Assembly (NCBI RefSeq): GCF_029223485.1
Contig: NZ_JARHTP010000024.1
Coordinates: forward strand, 1-64,000
Direction of reading: 5' to 3'
From: Streptomyces coacervatus
GTDB lineage: Bacteria; Actinomycetota; Actinomycetes; Streptomycetales; Streptomycetaceae
Length of the DNA stretch: 64,000 nucleotides
How positions within the stretch are numbered: position 1 is the first letter of the stretch; each line of letters starts with the position of its first letter. Under the pieces are notes generated by a model, which ran no database searches, was not told the origin of the DNA, and saw only the letters and a list, made by a program, of their open reading frames with translations. The position numbers and the translations under genes were made by a program. Shown here piece by piece: positions 18,359-28,068 of the stretch.

Positions 18359-18925
18359 TCATCGGGCCCGTCGGCCACCCGTCGGGCATCGACGCTCGGT
18401 TGCAGACGCCGCAGCAGAACCAGGGTCTCGGCACTGCAACTCCTCACGGAGCCGAGCGAGCGCACGGTGCAGAGTGCTCTTGACCGTTCCGGGCGCCATG
18501 CCGAGGGCGGCAGCCGTCTCCTCCGTGGACATCCGCTCCCAGTACCGCAGCACCACGACACTGCGCTGCTGCGGCGCCAGCACGCGCATGATGTCCATCA
18601 ACAGCGCGCGATCGGCATGCTGCTCCGCGGAGTCCTCGACACTCCTGTCCGGCAGCTGCGCCGAAGGGAGCTCCTGAAGTTTCCGGGCCCGCCACCACTC
18701 CGTGCGAGTGTTGATCATGACGCGGCGCATATACGCGTCCGCGAGCTGCTTGTCCGCTATGCACTCCCACCGGCGGTACGTGCGTAACAACGCCGTCTGC
18801 AGCAGATCCTGAGCGTCGCGCGGGTCGCCGACCAGACGGCGAGCGCTGCGCAACAGATCGTCGTGCCGGATACGCACGTACTCCTCGAAGTCCATCACCT
18901 TGGCACGGTGATTGCGAGAGTTCAT
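18359..18925 (-). CDS. ECF-type (SigE family) RNA polymerase sigma factor
   Basis: 188 residues from ATG 18925, with GGAG eight bases upstream. Region 2 spans roughly 8-85 (FEEYVRIRHDDLLRSARRLV, then DAQDLLQTALLRTYRRW). Region 4 spans about 115-165 and ends in a helix-turn-helix (MSTEETAAALGMAPGTVKST). This is the streptomycete 'SigE family' pattern. No anti-sigma gene lies beside it. Instead a leftward row of four small secreted-protein genes sits immediately upstream, which may be its regulon or share its signal. The last 20 residues are Arg/Ala-rich and probably disordered. Confidence 0.85.
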   Translation of the reverse strand: MNSRNHRAKVMDFEEYVRIRHDDLLRSARRLVGDPRDAQDLLQTALLRTYRRWECIADKQLADAYMRRVMINTRTEWWRARKLQELPSAQLPDRSVEDSAEQHADRALLMDIMRVLAPQQRSVVVLRYWERMSTEETAAALGMAPGTVKSTLHRALARLREELQCRDPGSAAASATERRCPTGGRRAR

Positions 18926-19138
18926 GGCCGGGCTCCCTTCAGGCATGGGCGTACTTGGTCAAAACGTGTCGCACGGATGAGCCGACACCAGGCGGGCTCG
19001 TGCAGGGGCGGCCGGTGCTGTCGGTGGGGCATGGAGAAGGCGCGCACGCAACGCCCAGGTGTGCGGATGGATGGGGTGCGGAGGTGCAACTGTCGGGCCA
19101 GGTACCGATCAGACGGACCACCGTCCTTTGGACGTGCG

Positions 19139-19662
19139 TCAGGGGCGCGAGGCGGTGCAACTGCTTCGGCCGGCGTGGTGGCCGCATGCCTGTGCCTCCA
19201 GATAGAAGCCGCGGCCGTGGACGACCTTGACGGCGCGGGTGTTCTGCGCGCTTCCCGAGTGCACGGTCGCCGAGCAGGCACCGCTGTCCCGCCAGGAGCC
19301 GTAGTCGATGTCCCAGAAGAGGGTGACCGTGTCACCTCGGCGAGCGCCGGTGATCTGGGCCCAGTAGTAGCGCGGCCCCCGGGACGGTTGCCGTAGCGCA
19401 GCTGTATCCGAGTGCTGCCGATCCACGTCGCAGGACCGTTGTGCCGCCTGCCGCGGGGGATGTAGCGGTTGGGGTTCACGCTGGGGCCGCACGCGCTGGC
19501 CATCGTCTGGCTGCCGGCCGTCGTCTGAGGTGCTGCGGCTGTGACCGCCGGCGTGCCGATCAGCAGGGCGGCGACGGCGATTCCCGTGGCAGTGATCCTG
19601 CAGGTCTTGATCAGGGGTGTGAGGCGGAATCTCCTCCATGCCATCTTCCTTATGATCATCAT
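19139..19662 (-). pseudogene. Small secreted protein with a one-base frameshift
   Basis: From about 19662 the frame encodes a signal peptide (ITATGIAVAALLIGTPAVTA) and a mature start (PSVNPNRYIPRGRRHNGPAT, then STRIQLRYGN). Near 19380-19395 coding passes to the next frame (RGPRYYWAQITGARRGDTVT) and runs to 19139 with two cysteines. One missing base in the run CCCGGGGG would explain the switch, leaving a protein of about 170 residues. It has conserved-looking aromatic residues (LFWDIDYGSWRDSGAC). It could be a true pseudogene or a sequencing error. The family is not recognised; export is the only clear property. Confidence 0.6.
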
Positions 19663-19915
19663 GCCGCCTCGCATTGTGTGTTTGTCGTGATGCTGCGTGG
19701 TGGGGTGCCCGAAGCCTGCTCCGCGTCAGCGCCTCTGGGCTGCTCGTCGGCTGTGCACTCCACGGGCGGTATGTGCATAGCGCAGGGCAGCACCGGACGG
19801 GGCGGCGTACGGTTGCCCGACAAGCACCGTCCGGTGGTCGCGATCGTCCTGGCGCGGCCGTCAGGGATGCCGCTCGTCGACGGCCGCAGTGGATCTCCGC
19901 TGTGCAGGGGGCTGG

Positions 19916-20308
19916 TCAGCGGCGCAGGTAGTCCCAGGTGTGGCTGCCGACGACGCCGTCCGCGCCGCCAGCAATGTGGTGGTGACTCTGAAGCCACTCG
20001 ACAGCCGCGAGGGTGTGGGAGCCGAAGCTGCCATCGACGGACAGCAGGATGGGGTAGTCCGTGTGTACGTTGATGATGTCCTGGATCTCCCTGACGGCAG
20101 CGGCGTTGGAGCTGCCCTCGCTGATGGTCTCGGTGCCGTAGTAGTAGTCGCACGTGTAGCCGACGGTCGAGCGGTAGCTGCAGGAGTGCACGGCCGCAGC
20201 TTGGGTTTCGGCAGTCGCGTGAGCGGCCGTTGCGGGTACGGTGACGAGCAGTCCGGCGGCCAGGACCAAGGCGCTGACGGCGCGCGTACGGGAGGACGGC
20301 ATGGGCAT
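19916..20308 (-). CDS. Secreted peptidoglycan-binding-domain protein
   Basis: 130 residues; ATG 20308 has AGGAG seven bases upstream. Residues 1-32 form a signal peptide (VSALVLAAGLLVTVPATAAHA). A Cys/Tyr-rich spacer follows (SCSYRSTVGYTCDYYYG). The last 65 residues are a PGBD1-like cell-wall-binding fold (AAVREIQDIINVHTDYPILL, then VDGSFGSHTLAAVEWLQSHH and DGVVGSHTWDYLRR). The protein should leave by the Sec route and stick to peptidoglycan. No catalytic domain is attached. It lies in the four-gene secreted-protein row next to the ECF sigma factor. Confidence 0.8.
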   Translation of the reverse strand: MPMPSSRTRAVSALVLAAGLLVTVPATAAHATAETQAAAVHSCSYRSTVGYTCDYYYGTETISEGSSNAAAVREIQDIINVHTDYPILLSVDGSFGSHTLAAVEWLQSHHHIAGGADGVVGSHTWDYLRR

Positions 20309-20349
20309 GTCTGTCTCCTGGAAAGCTGGTTGGGGTTGGCGGTCGACTG

Positions 20350-20765
20350 TCAGCAGCTCGGCAAGTGGGGCACCTTGGGCGCCGCCGTGCGGACGTAGTG
20401 GTTGCTCACCCAGGCCGGGTCACTGCCGTGCAGCAGGGTGACCTTGGTCCACCACCTGTTTCCCGAGACCTCGATGGTGTGCCGGTTGGTCTGGCAGTAC
20501 GCCCGCAGGGTCGCGTTCGACACCCTGGTCGCGATCCCGCAACTCGTGCGCGGGCATTCCCGCAGGGCCACCTGCGTGCCCCTGATCCGGATGCTCCTGG
20601 CACTCGCAGCAGAGTCGTCGGACACCGACACCACGGCCGAGGCGGGTGGGCTGCAGGCCGCGCGCCAGGCGCATCGGCGTGTGCAGGGCCGACCACGGCA
20701 AGACCGCCGGCCAGGGCGAGAGTCGTCGCAGCGAGCGCAAAACTGTTGCGCATCGTGGAGGGCAT
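20350..20765 (-). pseudogene. Secreted SH3b-domain protein with a one-base frameshift
   Basis: ATG 20765 has GGAG seven bases upstream and opens a signal peptide (FALAATTLALAGGLAVVGPA) ending near HADAPGARPAA. From about 20650 the protein-like frame is the neighbouring one (SPPASAVVSVSDDSAAS) and continues to 20350. That part contains a bacterial SH3-like domain: RGTQVALRECPRTSCGIATR, then GNRWWTKVTL and DPAWVSNHYVRTA. A single missing base around 20640-20660 restores one reading frame of about 135 residues. SH3b domains bind cell-wall peptides. It belongs with its secreted neighbours. Confidence 0.6.
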
Positions 20766-21224
20766 CTCGTTCTCCTTTCGCTGGCGCCGCGCTGTACGGC
20801 GCGCTCGGGTTGTTCACGGCGGCCGACCGTCTCGGTCTTGAGTGGGTCTGTGCCGTTTGACTTCGGCTCTTCCGTCCGGGCAGGGTCGACCGGTCTGCGG
20901 CGTCCTCATCACGGACTGGACCGCAGTTCAGGCACGCATTGGGGCGCATCCGATGGCAGAAGGCGGATTCGCGTCGTCGGCTAGCCGGGTGTCGCCCTGG
21001 CCGTCGGGCCGGGCTGCTGGCCGCTCCCCTCGTGCCGGCCAGCAGCCCGGCCCGGGATCAACCGCCCGTTACGATGTGCCGCCCGCCCGGGGACGGGGCC
21101 GTACGGGCGCGTGGTGGCTGAGGACTCGTGGCGTTGTTGCGGATGGAGGCGTTCGGGATCTCCGAGGTGACGTCTGCGTCGCTTGAGGACCACGCTGGTG
21201 CGGTGACGCACCCTTTGCAGCGGG

Positions 21225-21653
21225 TCAGTACGGCTTGCTGTTGACGTCCCCGTCGCCGTCGTTGAGCGTCATCTTTACGTGGTAGCCGGGCCCGTCCCAG
21301 TACCAGGCCGTCTGGTGGCTGGAGTTCCGTCGCAGGCTCGCATGCGACAAGCTCCCGTAGTATCCGTTGCCCTTTTTGCGCCACAGGTAGTAGGAGCAGC
21401 CTGCAACTCCGCCGCCCGACATGTTGTAGAACGAGGCCCGCACGAACCAGTGCCCGGGTGCCGTCTTCTTGGCGTCGAGCTGGGCGGTGCAGCGCCCGTC
21501 GTCCGTCTGGATCTGCCGCACGCCGTAGTAGTACTTGACGGCCGTCGGCGATGCGGACGTTACCTGTGTGGACGCCGTGGCCAGGCCGCTGCTCAAGGCC
21601 AGAGCGGACACGGCCAACGCGATTGGCTTCCTGATGGTGGTGATCGGCACCAT
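21225..21653 (-). CDS. Small secreted protein, function unknown
   Basis: 142 residues from ATG 21653, with a good GGAGGAG site; the frame runs further upstream without a better start. Signal peptide at 1-33 (IALAVSALALSSGLATAST). The mature part is Tyr/Gly-rich with two cysteines (VKYYYGVRQIQTDDGRCTAQ and GGGVAGCSYYLWRKKGNGYY), suggesting a small disulphide-linked beta domain. It ends in an Asp/Gly run (LNDGDGDVNSKPY). It is the first gene of the leftward secreted-protein row, and divergent from the nSTAND-WD40 gene. Confidence 0.7.
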   Translation of the reverse strand: MVPITTIRKPIALAVSALALSSGLATASTQVTSASPTAVKYYYGVRQIQTDDGRCTAQLDAKKTAPGHWFVRASFYNMSGGGVAGCSYYLWRKKGNGYYGSLSHASLRRNSSHQTAWYWDGPGYHVKMTLNDGDGDVNSKPY

Positions 21654-21949
21654 TTTCTCCTCCGGTGGGGCTGCTGGCTGCCGAAAAGGCCGCGTGTCGG
21701 CGACCCGGTGGACAGCCGGACCTGATGAGCGGGTCTGGGTCGTACAGATTCGACTTTCCCGGCCGGCAAATTGAATGGACATCCAGCTCCGCCCCCCTGA
21801 TCAATGGCGACAGTGCAGGTCACGGGCGTGGCGCGTGGAGCTGACCGAAGAAGGCGCCTGTCGTTTGCTGTTCTCTTCGGGCGTGCGTAGCGTCCGAGTG
21901 ATCGCGCTGCGTCCACGGGGGAAGCGGGCGGTTAGAGGGGAAGCCACCC

Positions 21950-24900
21950 ATGGCAGGACGTCGTGAGAGCCCGCTCGATCCGAGTGCTGGACCGGTGGCG
22001 CGGTTGGCTGCCGAGTTACGCAAACTCCGTGCGGAGGCGGGGAGTCCGACCTATCGAGTGATGGCGCAGCGCACGGGGCAGGGGGCGAGCACTCTGTCGC
22101 AGGCGGCTGGGGGCGAGCGGCTGCCGACTCTGCCCGTCACCCTCGCCTACGTCCGCGCCTGCGGCGGCGACCCTGAGGAATGGGAACAGCGCTGGAGGCA
22201 AGCTGCCAAGGACGCAACCGCGGAGCCGCGCTCCGAAGTCGAGGAGGTCGCGCCGTATCGGGGCCTGGCCCGCTTCGAGCCGAACGACCGGGACCGGTTC
22301 TTCGGCCGGGACCGACTCGTCGGCGACCTCGCGGCACTGGTGCGTTCCAAACGATTCGCAGCCGTCGTCGGCGCCTCGGGAAGCGGCAAGTCGTCCCTGC
22401 TACGCGCCGGTCTGATCCCCCGGCTGCAGACCCTGACCCCGCCGGATCAGCGCCCCGCTGCTCTGCGGATCCTCACCCCCGGCGAGCACCCCGTCGCCAC
22501 CCACTCTGAGGCGCTCGCCGCCAAGGACGCCGACGGTGACACAGTCGTCGTGGTTGACCAGTTCGAGGAGGTCTTCACCCTCTGCACGGACGCGGCCGAG
22601 CGAAAGAACTTCATCGATCTGCTGCTGGCCGCCCACCGCCCGGAGAGCCGCCTGCGCGTCGTCATCGCCGTACGAGCCGATTTCTACGGTCACTGCGCCG
22701 AACACCGCCCGCTGGCTGACGCACTCAAAGACGCCAACCTCCTGGTCGGTCCCATGACGGCGGCAGAGTTGCGCGAGGCCATCGTCAAACCGGCACAGGC
22801 CGCCGGGCTGATCGTCGAGCGCGAGCTCACCGCTCACATCATCGACGCGGTCGCCGACGAGCCGGGCGGCTTGCCCCTGATGTCGCATGCGTTGCTGGAG
22901 ACGTGGCGCCGCCACCATGGCCGTGCCCTGACCATGGAGGCCTACCGGGCAGCCGGCGGCGTTCACGGCGCCATCGCCCGTACCGCTGAAAACGTCTACT
23001 CCGGCCTCACCCCGGCTCAGGCCCTGCTGGTCCGCCGGATCCTGCTGCGCCTGATCACACCCGGGGAGGGGACCCCCGACACCCACCGTCCGGTCCAGCG
23101 CGAGGAGTTCGACTTCGGCACGCCTCACGACACGACGACGGTCCTGGAACGGCTGGTGGGAGCCCGCCTGATCACGGTGGACGGCGACCGCGTCGAACTG
23201 GCCCACGAGGCCCTCATCACCGCTTGGCCCCGCCTGCACACCTGGATCGACACCGATCGAGAACATCTGCGTATCCACCGGAGGCTGACCGAAGCCGCCG
23301 CTGCCTGGGAGGACCTCGATCACGACTCGGGAGCCCTGTACCGGGGGCTGCGCCTGGAGGCGGCCGATGACGCCTTCCCCAACGTCGGTCCGTGGTCCGG
23401 CCTGACCACTCAGGAGGCGGCGTTTCTGGCAGCCAGCCGCGAGCAGCGCGACCGTGAGAAGCAAGCGGCTGATCGCCGCGCGCGCCGGCTGCGCGCCCTT
23501 GCCGCCACCCTGTGCGCGCTGGCCCTGCTGGCGACCGGCACGGCCGTCTTCGCCCTCCGGCAACGCGCTTCCGCCCAGGAGGAACGCGACGTCGCCGTCT
23601 CCCGCCAGATCACGGGTGAAGCAGAGCAACTCAGCGGCAGCGACGTCTCCCTCCGAACGCAGAACGCCTCACTCGCGGCTCAGCTCGACATCGTCGCCCA
23701 CCGCCTGCACCAATCCCCCCAGACCTACACCAACTTGATCAGCACCACTACCGCCGCACTGTTCTCAGAAATCCCCGATCCAAGCGCTCCAGTGGACGCG
23801 GTGCCGCCCATCCCCAACAACAGCACGGTGGCGCGCAGCCCTGACGGACACCTTCTGGCGATAGCGGGCGAAGACGAGAAAGTACGTCTGTGGGACGCCC
23901 GTGACTTCGCCCGACCCACACGGATCGGCCACACCCTTCCCGGCGCCGCCGTCGCGTTCAGTCCACGCGGCCATGTTCTGGCCGTTGCCGAGGATGCCGG
24001 GCCCATCCACCTGTGGGACACCTCCCACCCCGATCGGCCGACCCTGCTCACCGACCTCCCCGGCGATACCAGCACGTATTCCCCAGAATTCAGCTCCGAC
24101 GGGCAGATCCTCGCCACCGGTATCGAGCACATCTTGCTGTGGGACGTCCACGACCCGGCGCACCCGAAACGCATCGCACGCTCCCTGCCCGGCGACTTGA
24201 TGGCGTTCAGCCCCCACGGCCCGCTGATGGCCACCCTGGAGAACAACACCGTACGACTGTGGGACCTATCGCATCCGACGGACCCGACCGAGCTGGCCAC
24301 GCTCAGCAGGAAAGCGGAGAGCCAGACGCTGGTTTTCAGCCCTGACGGGAGATACCTCGTCACCCAAGGCACCAGCCTGGGACAGGTCTGGCTGTGGTAC
24401 CTCAAGAACCCGCACCATCCCGCTCTTATCGACAAGGCCCTGAGTGTGGGGGACGACGTTGAAGTCAACGCTGTGGCGTTCAGCCCTGACGGGCACATCG
24501 TGGCGGTAGCGGGCAGCAGCGGAGTCCAACTGTGGAACCTCACCGGCCTGGCTGACTCCAGCGGCCTCTTTCCTCTGGGCAAGCCACTAGGTCATCACTC
24601 GGACGCCGGAGTCTCCCTGCTCTTCAGTTCCGACGGCCGGCACCTGATGACCACTGGCAGCACCCTTCGTATCTGGCGCCTCCCCCCGACCGTGCTGACA
24701 GACTGCTTCAAGGTCTCCCCGGCCGCGTTCAGCCCGGACGCACGGACACTGGCCACATCCTGTACCGGGGGAACAGTGCAACTGTGGGACACCACCGACC
24801 CCACCAGCCCCACCCCCGTCGGCCGCCGCCTTCGCGGCACAGTCGCCGGGTTCGGGCCCCGCCACCACATCCTTGCCCTCGCCGCGGACAACCCCGCCAA

Positions 24901-25738
24901 CGTAGACGACGGAACCCTCCGGCTATGGAACACCACCGACCCGGCTCACCCCACCCCCCTCGGACACAGCCTCACCACTCCGGACGACTACACCGTCGGA
25001 GCAATGGCCTTCAGCCCCGACGGACGCACTCTGGCGACGGAGGAAGACGGCTCAGGCACCCGCGTATGGCTGTGGGACATCTCCGACGCCTCCCACCCCA
25101 AGCGCCTCCCCCACGACCTCGCCGCCTCAGACGACTACACCGACTACCACCTGGCGTTCAGCCCCACCGGGCACACCCTCGCCGTCACGGCAAGTGGCGA
25201 CACAGGCGAGCGAGCCTGGCTGTGGAACACCTCCACCCCCACCGCCCCGAAGCGCCTCGGCCGCCCCCTCAAAGGCATGGTCGCCACTTTCACCCGCCGC
25301 GGCCATTTACTGGCCACCGCCTCAACCTCAGGGACCATCCAACTGTGGAACACCAGCCATCCCGCCCACCCAACACCCCTGGCGACCTTCACCACCCACG
25401 GAATTCGCCTGACGGTCGCTGCATTTGACGCAGACGGCCACACCCTGACCATCGGCAGCGAGGACGGCGCCGTGCGGCTCTGGGACACCACCACACCCGC
25501 TCACCCAAAGCCACTGGGAAACCCTCTGGCCGGCCATACCGACAGCATCACCTCGCTGGCGATCACGCAAGGCCAACCCAACCTCCTCGCCACGGCCGGC
25601 CTGGACGGCACCGTGCGACTCTGGGACTTCGACCCTCAACACGCCGCCCGACGTATCTGCTCCATCACCCGACACACCCTCACCCGCGCCCTGTGGCGAC
25701 AGTACGTAGGAGGCCTTCCCTACCGACCGCCATGCTGA
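21950..25738 (+). CDS. HTH-nSTAND1 NTPase-WD40 protein, membrane-anchored
   Basis: 1262 residues. An XRE-like helix-turn-helix comes first (about 15-75: AELRKLRAEAGSPTYRVMAQ). An nSTAND1-type NTPase follows, with YRGLARFEPNDRDRFFGRD, Walker A VVGASGSGKSSL (about 141-150), Walker B VVVVDQFEEVF (about 197-207) and VVIAVRADFYGH. One membrane helix lies at about 515-537 (LAATLCALALLATGTAVFAL). From about 620 to the end are WD40 blades (VAFSPRGHVLAVA, IHLWDTSHPD, VRLWDTTTPAHPKPLG). NTPase and HTH should therefore be cytosolic and the propeller on the other side of the membrane, or lying along it. Such proteins are frequent in streptomycetes and are placed among conflict or signalling systems; the ligand is unknown. 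Confidence 0.85.
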   Translation: MAGRRESPLDPSAGPVARLAAELRKLRAEAGSPTYRVMAQRTGQGASTLSQAAGGERLPTLPVTLAYVRACGGDPEEWEQRWRQAAKDATAEPRSEVEEVAPYRGLARFEPNDRDRFFGRDRLVGDLAALVRSKRFAAVVGASGSGKSSLLRAGLIPRLQTLTPPDQRPAALRILTPGEHPVATHSEALAAKDADGDTVVVVDQFEEVFTLCTDAAERKNFIDLLLAAHRPESRLRVVIAVRADFYGHCAEHRPLADALKDANLLVGPMTAAELREAIVKPAQAAGLIVERELTAHIIDAVADEPGGLPLMSHALLETWRRHHGRALTMEAYRAAGGVHGAIARTAENVYSGLTPAQALLVRRILLRLITPGEGTPDTHRPVQREEFDFGTPHDTTTVLERLVGARLITVDGDRVELAHEALITAWPRLHTWIDTDREHLRIHRRLTEAAAAWEDLDHDSGALYRGLRLEAADDAFPNVGPWSGLTTQEAAFLAASREQRDREKQAADRRARRLRALAATLCALALLATGTAVFALRQRASAQEERDVAVSRQITGEAEQLSGSDVSLRTQNASLAAQLDIVAHRLHQSPQTYTNLISTTTAALFSEIPDPSAPVDAVPPIPNNSTVARSPDGHLLAIAGEDEKVRLWDARDFARPTRIGHTLPGAAVAFSPRGHVLAVAEDAGPIHLWDTSHPDRPTLLTDLPGDTSTYSPEFSSDGQILATGIEHILLWDVHDPAHPKRIARSLPGDLMAFSPHGPLMATLENNTVRLWDLSHPTDPTELATLSRKAESQTLVFSPDGRYLVTQGTSLGQVWLWYLKNPHHPALIDKALSVGDDVEVNAVAFSPDGHIVAVAGSSGVQLWNLTGLADSSGLFPLGKPLGHHSDAGVSLLFSSDGRHLMTTGSTLRIWRLPPTVLTDCFKVSPAAFSPDARTLATSCTGGTVQLWDTTDPTSPTPVGRRLRGTVAGFGPRHHILALAADNPANVDDGTLRLWNTTDPAHPTPLGHSLTTPDDYTVGAMAFSPDGRTLATEEDGSGTRVWLWDISDASHPKRLPHDLAASDDYTDYHLAFSPTGHTLAVTASGDTGERAWLWNTSTPTAPKRLGRPLKGMVATFTRRGHLLATASTSGTIQLWNTSHPAHPTPLATFTTHGIRLTVAAFDADGHTLTIGSEDGAVRLWDTTTPAHPKPLGNPLAGHTDSITSLAITQGQPNLLATAGLDGTVRLWDFDPQHAARRICSITRHTLTRALWRQYVGGLPYRPPC

Positions 25739-25939
25739 GTCCCTCGAACACCGGCAGCGCCCTGGAATCCGCGCCCAGGCGGTGCGGAGCGGCACAGTCA
25801 TCGCTATGGCGAACGGCTCCGCCGCCTGCACGAACTGCCCCGCGGACACGGAGCACGCCAACCCTGGCTGTACCACCAGCGGATGGCGATAATCCAGAAC
25901 GAGACAGGAGCCCACGGCGATGACGACGAACCGCAGCTA

Positions 25940-26143
25940 TGACAGCGCTGCGGCTTGCTCATCTCGACGACGTTGCGGCGGCGGTAGACGCACCGATCGC
26001 AGCCGGGCGGCCGTCCGCCGCGTGTGCCGCGGTTCAGCCGGCCCAGGATCTGGTCGACGCGTTCGGGGATCGTGTGCGGGATGCCGCGTCGTCTCAGGTA
26101 GGCGCGAATCTATTCGAGAGCTGTAGCCCTTGTCGGCGACCAC
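25940..26143 (-). pseudogene. Transposase fragment
   Basis: The leftward reading starts VADKGYSSR and continues, with at least one frame change, through pieces matching 'RGIPHTIPER' and the Arg-rich zinc-like stretch typical of streptomycete IS5 transposases. No inverted ends were found. It is a relic lying just before the second DUF6207 copy. Confidence 0.5.
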
Positions 26144-26410
26144 ATGGTCGGGCCGGGTGCGTGGACGCCCGGGCCCGGCTCTGGGCCTGCTCGACAGGGG
26201 CGTCGGGCGGGAATGAAAGGCAGGCCAGCCAGCTGGAGTGCTCCTCGTGCTCTTCCCGATGGGTCCGGTGTCATCGTGTGTGGTGTGGTCGCCGTACTCG
26301 CGGCAGGCCCTGCGCTGGGCTGGGATCGCGGCGGCCTCCGGGACCCCGTCGTGGGCGTTCCGTGGTGCCTGCCTGGGCGTCGACGTTGACCAGGGCAGCC
26401 GGACCTGCGC

Positions 26411-26695
26411 TCATGGCCGTACGGGGAGAGCGCCGCCTTCGGGTTCATCGGCTGACAGTGCGGGTTCGGCGATGCCGCGGGCCGTGCGCGAAGCGATCGG
26501 CTGGCGCAGGTCCAGGTAGCAGCGCAGTCGTACACCGGGCTGGCCGGGATCGCGCGTGACACGGTCTGCTGTCGCCGTCGCCCACTGCGCGGCGAGAGCC
26601 TCCTGGACGGCGAGCGCGGTAGCCGCGTCGGCGGCCGCGACGTCGACGACCACCAACCCGGGCTCTTGCACATGTACTTTGTTGATCGGGTTCAT
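26411..26695 (-). CDS. DUF6207 family protein, second copy
   Basis: 94 residues from ATG 26695 (MNPINKVHVQEPGLVVVDV). Over its first 65 residues it differs from the copy at 7778-7987 at only a few positions. It then has a private tail (ARGIAEPALSADEPEGGALP). DNA identity to the first copy extends upstream of the start by about 60 bp. The family is small, soluble and unassigned. The duplication spans 18.7 kb and each copy adjoins IS debris, so recombination or transposition probably spread it. Confidence 0.8.
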   Translation of the reverse strand: MNPINKVHVQEPGLVVVDVAAADAATALAVQEALAAQWATATADRVTRDPGQPGVRLRCYLDLRQPIASRTARGIAEPALSADEPEGGALPVRP

Positions 26696-26877
26696 GTACG
26701 GCACTACGTCCTGGCAGCGGGCAGGGTTGCGCTGATGCGGCAGCATCACCCGACCGGGTAGCGGCCGCCCGGCTCCGTTCCTGCGTCAGGGCCCCTGACG
26801 CCGTCAGCAGCGCAGAGCTGATCTCCGGTAGACGGGGCGCCTTGCACAAGCGCCCCCCTCTGCGCCTGCTTTCACGA

Positions 26878-28068
26878 TCAACCGATTCGGCGGGATGGGG
26901 TCCAGTTGAGCTCCTTGTCGGCAGCCAGCAGATAGGCCACCGGAGACTGGCTACGCAGCCGGTTGCGGGAGCCGATCGCGCGGGTGAGGTACGGCACGAC
27001 TGTCACGGCGACTGCCGCGGCCCCCAGCGCAAGGTGACCGCCGGCCGCTGCTCCGACACCCAGCGCGGTACCGGAAGCGGCCCCCAGATCCACTTTGAGC
27101 TCCAGTGCGCCGACTGTGGAGTCGATACCGAACGCCCTGAGTGCGCCCCGTAGTTCGTCGAGGTGGCGCTTGGTGGTCCTGTCGTACAGGGCTTGCAGGT
27201 GGGCCCGCGCCACCTCCGGATGCTCGACTTTCGCGATCTCTTCCAGCTCCGCGGCGAGGGAACCGATGTGTTCACGGAAGGCGGCAAGCTCGGCCTTGTG
27301 CCGGTTCCGGAAGTCGAGCAGGCGACTAACAGGCACGGCGGAGATGCCTCGTGGCCGGAGGGCCGCGGACAATGCCAGGTTCACGTAAGCCGACTGCACG
27401 TCCTCGATGGCCGGCGGCGGTGGCGCCATCCCGGTGAGCAGACTCGCGAGGTTGTCGACAGCCCCCATGGCACGGTGCATGCGCGGATCGTCGGTTACGG
27501 GTGCCATGGCATTGCGCCGGGCCATGACGTCGGCCAGGGCCGCCGTGTAGACAGACCCCACCAGTGGCCGCATCCCCACCCACGGCTCCGAGCTGTCACG
27601 TTGAACAGCCAGACCAGCCTGAAGAAACTTCCTGCGTAACGAGTCGCTCATCTTGGGCTCTTCGCGGCCGCAGTAGACCCAGAGCAACTCAGGGTCTGCC
27701 AAGGGTAGTTGCTGACTGGCTGGCGGCCGGTACGCGGTACGCCCTGCGCCCAAACCAAGCACGCGGGTGGCCGCACGGAGTCGATGCGACTCGTCACTCC
27801 ACGTGAGGAGGTTTGGCCGAACGGCGGTGAGGGCCTCGTCGATGATCCCGGAGAAAGCGTCTTCCACGGCAGCCAAGTCGCTCCGGCTCGGCGTCACCTC
27901 CAACAGCAGATCAGATTCCGCCCGGATCTGGCGCACGAGGTCGCCGTCGCGATCCTCAACCGCTGAAGGCCGGATCCTCACGATGCTGTCCCATGCCAGC
28001 AGCGCAAGCCTGAGCCACTCATCGTTCTGGAAGTGCATCCAGGGGTAGTACAGGGCAATCGACGGCAC
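26878..28068 (-). CDS. DUF6236 family protein
   Basis: 396 residues from GTG 28068, with GGAGG five bases upstream. The N-terminus has the family signature (IALYYPWMHFQNDEWLRLAL). The middle is largely helical; a long amphipathic region at about 240-330 (AELAAFREHIGSLAAELEEI) may be a coiled coil. A Gly/Ala-rich hydrophobic segment at about 340-375 (LGVGAAAGGHLALGAAAVAV) could insert into membrane. DUF6236 proteins are sporadic in actinobacteria, often in mobile or defence-rich regions, with no assigned biochemistry. It is transcribed alone; the 700 bp upstream hold no gene. Confidence 0.75.
   Translation of the reverse strand: MPSIALYYPWMHFQNDEWLRLALLAWDSIVRIRPSAVEDRDGDLVRQIRAESDLLLEVTPSRSDLAAVEDAFSGIIDEALTAVRPNLLTWSDESHRLRAATRVLGLGAGRTAYRPPASQQLPLADPELLWVYCGREEPKMSDSLRRKFLQAGLAVQRDSSEPWVGMRPLVGSVYTAALADVMARRNAMAPVTDDPRMHRAMGAVDNLASLLTGMAPPPPAIEDVQSAYVNLALSAALRPRGISAVPVSRLLDFRNRHKAELAAFREHIGSLAAELEEIAKVEHPEVARAHLQALYDRTTKRHLDELRGALRAFGIDSTVGALELKVDLGAASGTALGVGAAAGGHLALGAAAVAVTVVPYLTRAIGSRNRLRSQSPVAYLLAADKELNWTPSRRIG

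Noticed and set aside
22400..23629. A 409-codon leftward frame inside the nSTAND-WD40 gene
   Set aside because: Antisense shadow with no motif; the sense strand has Walker motifs in the same place.
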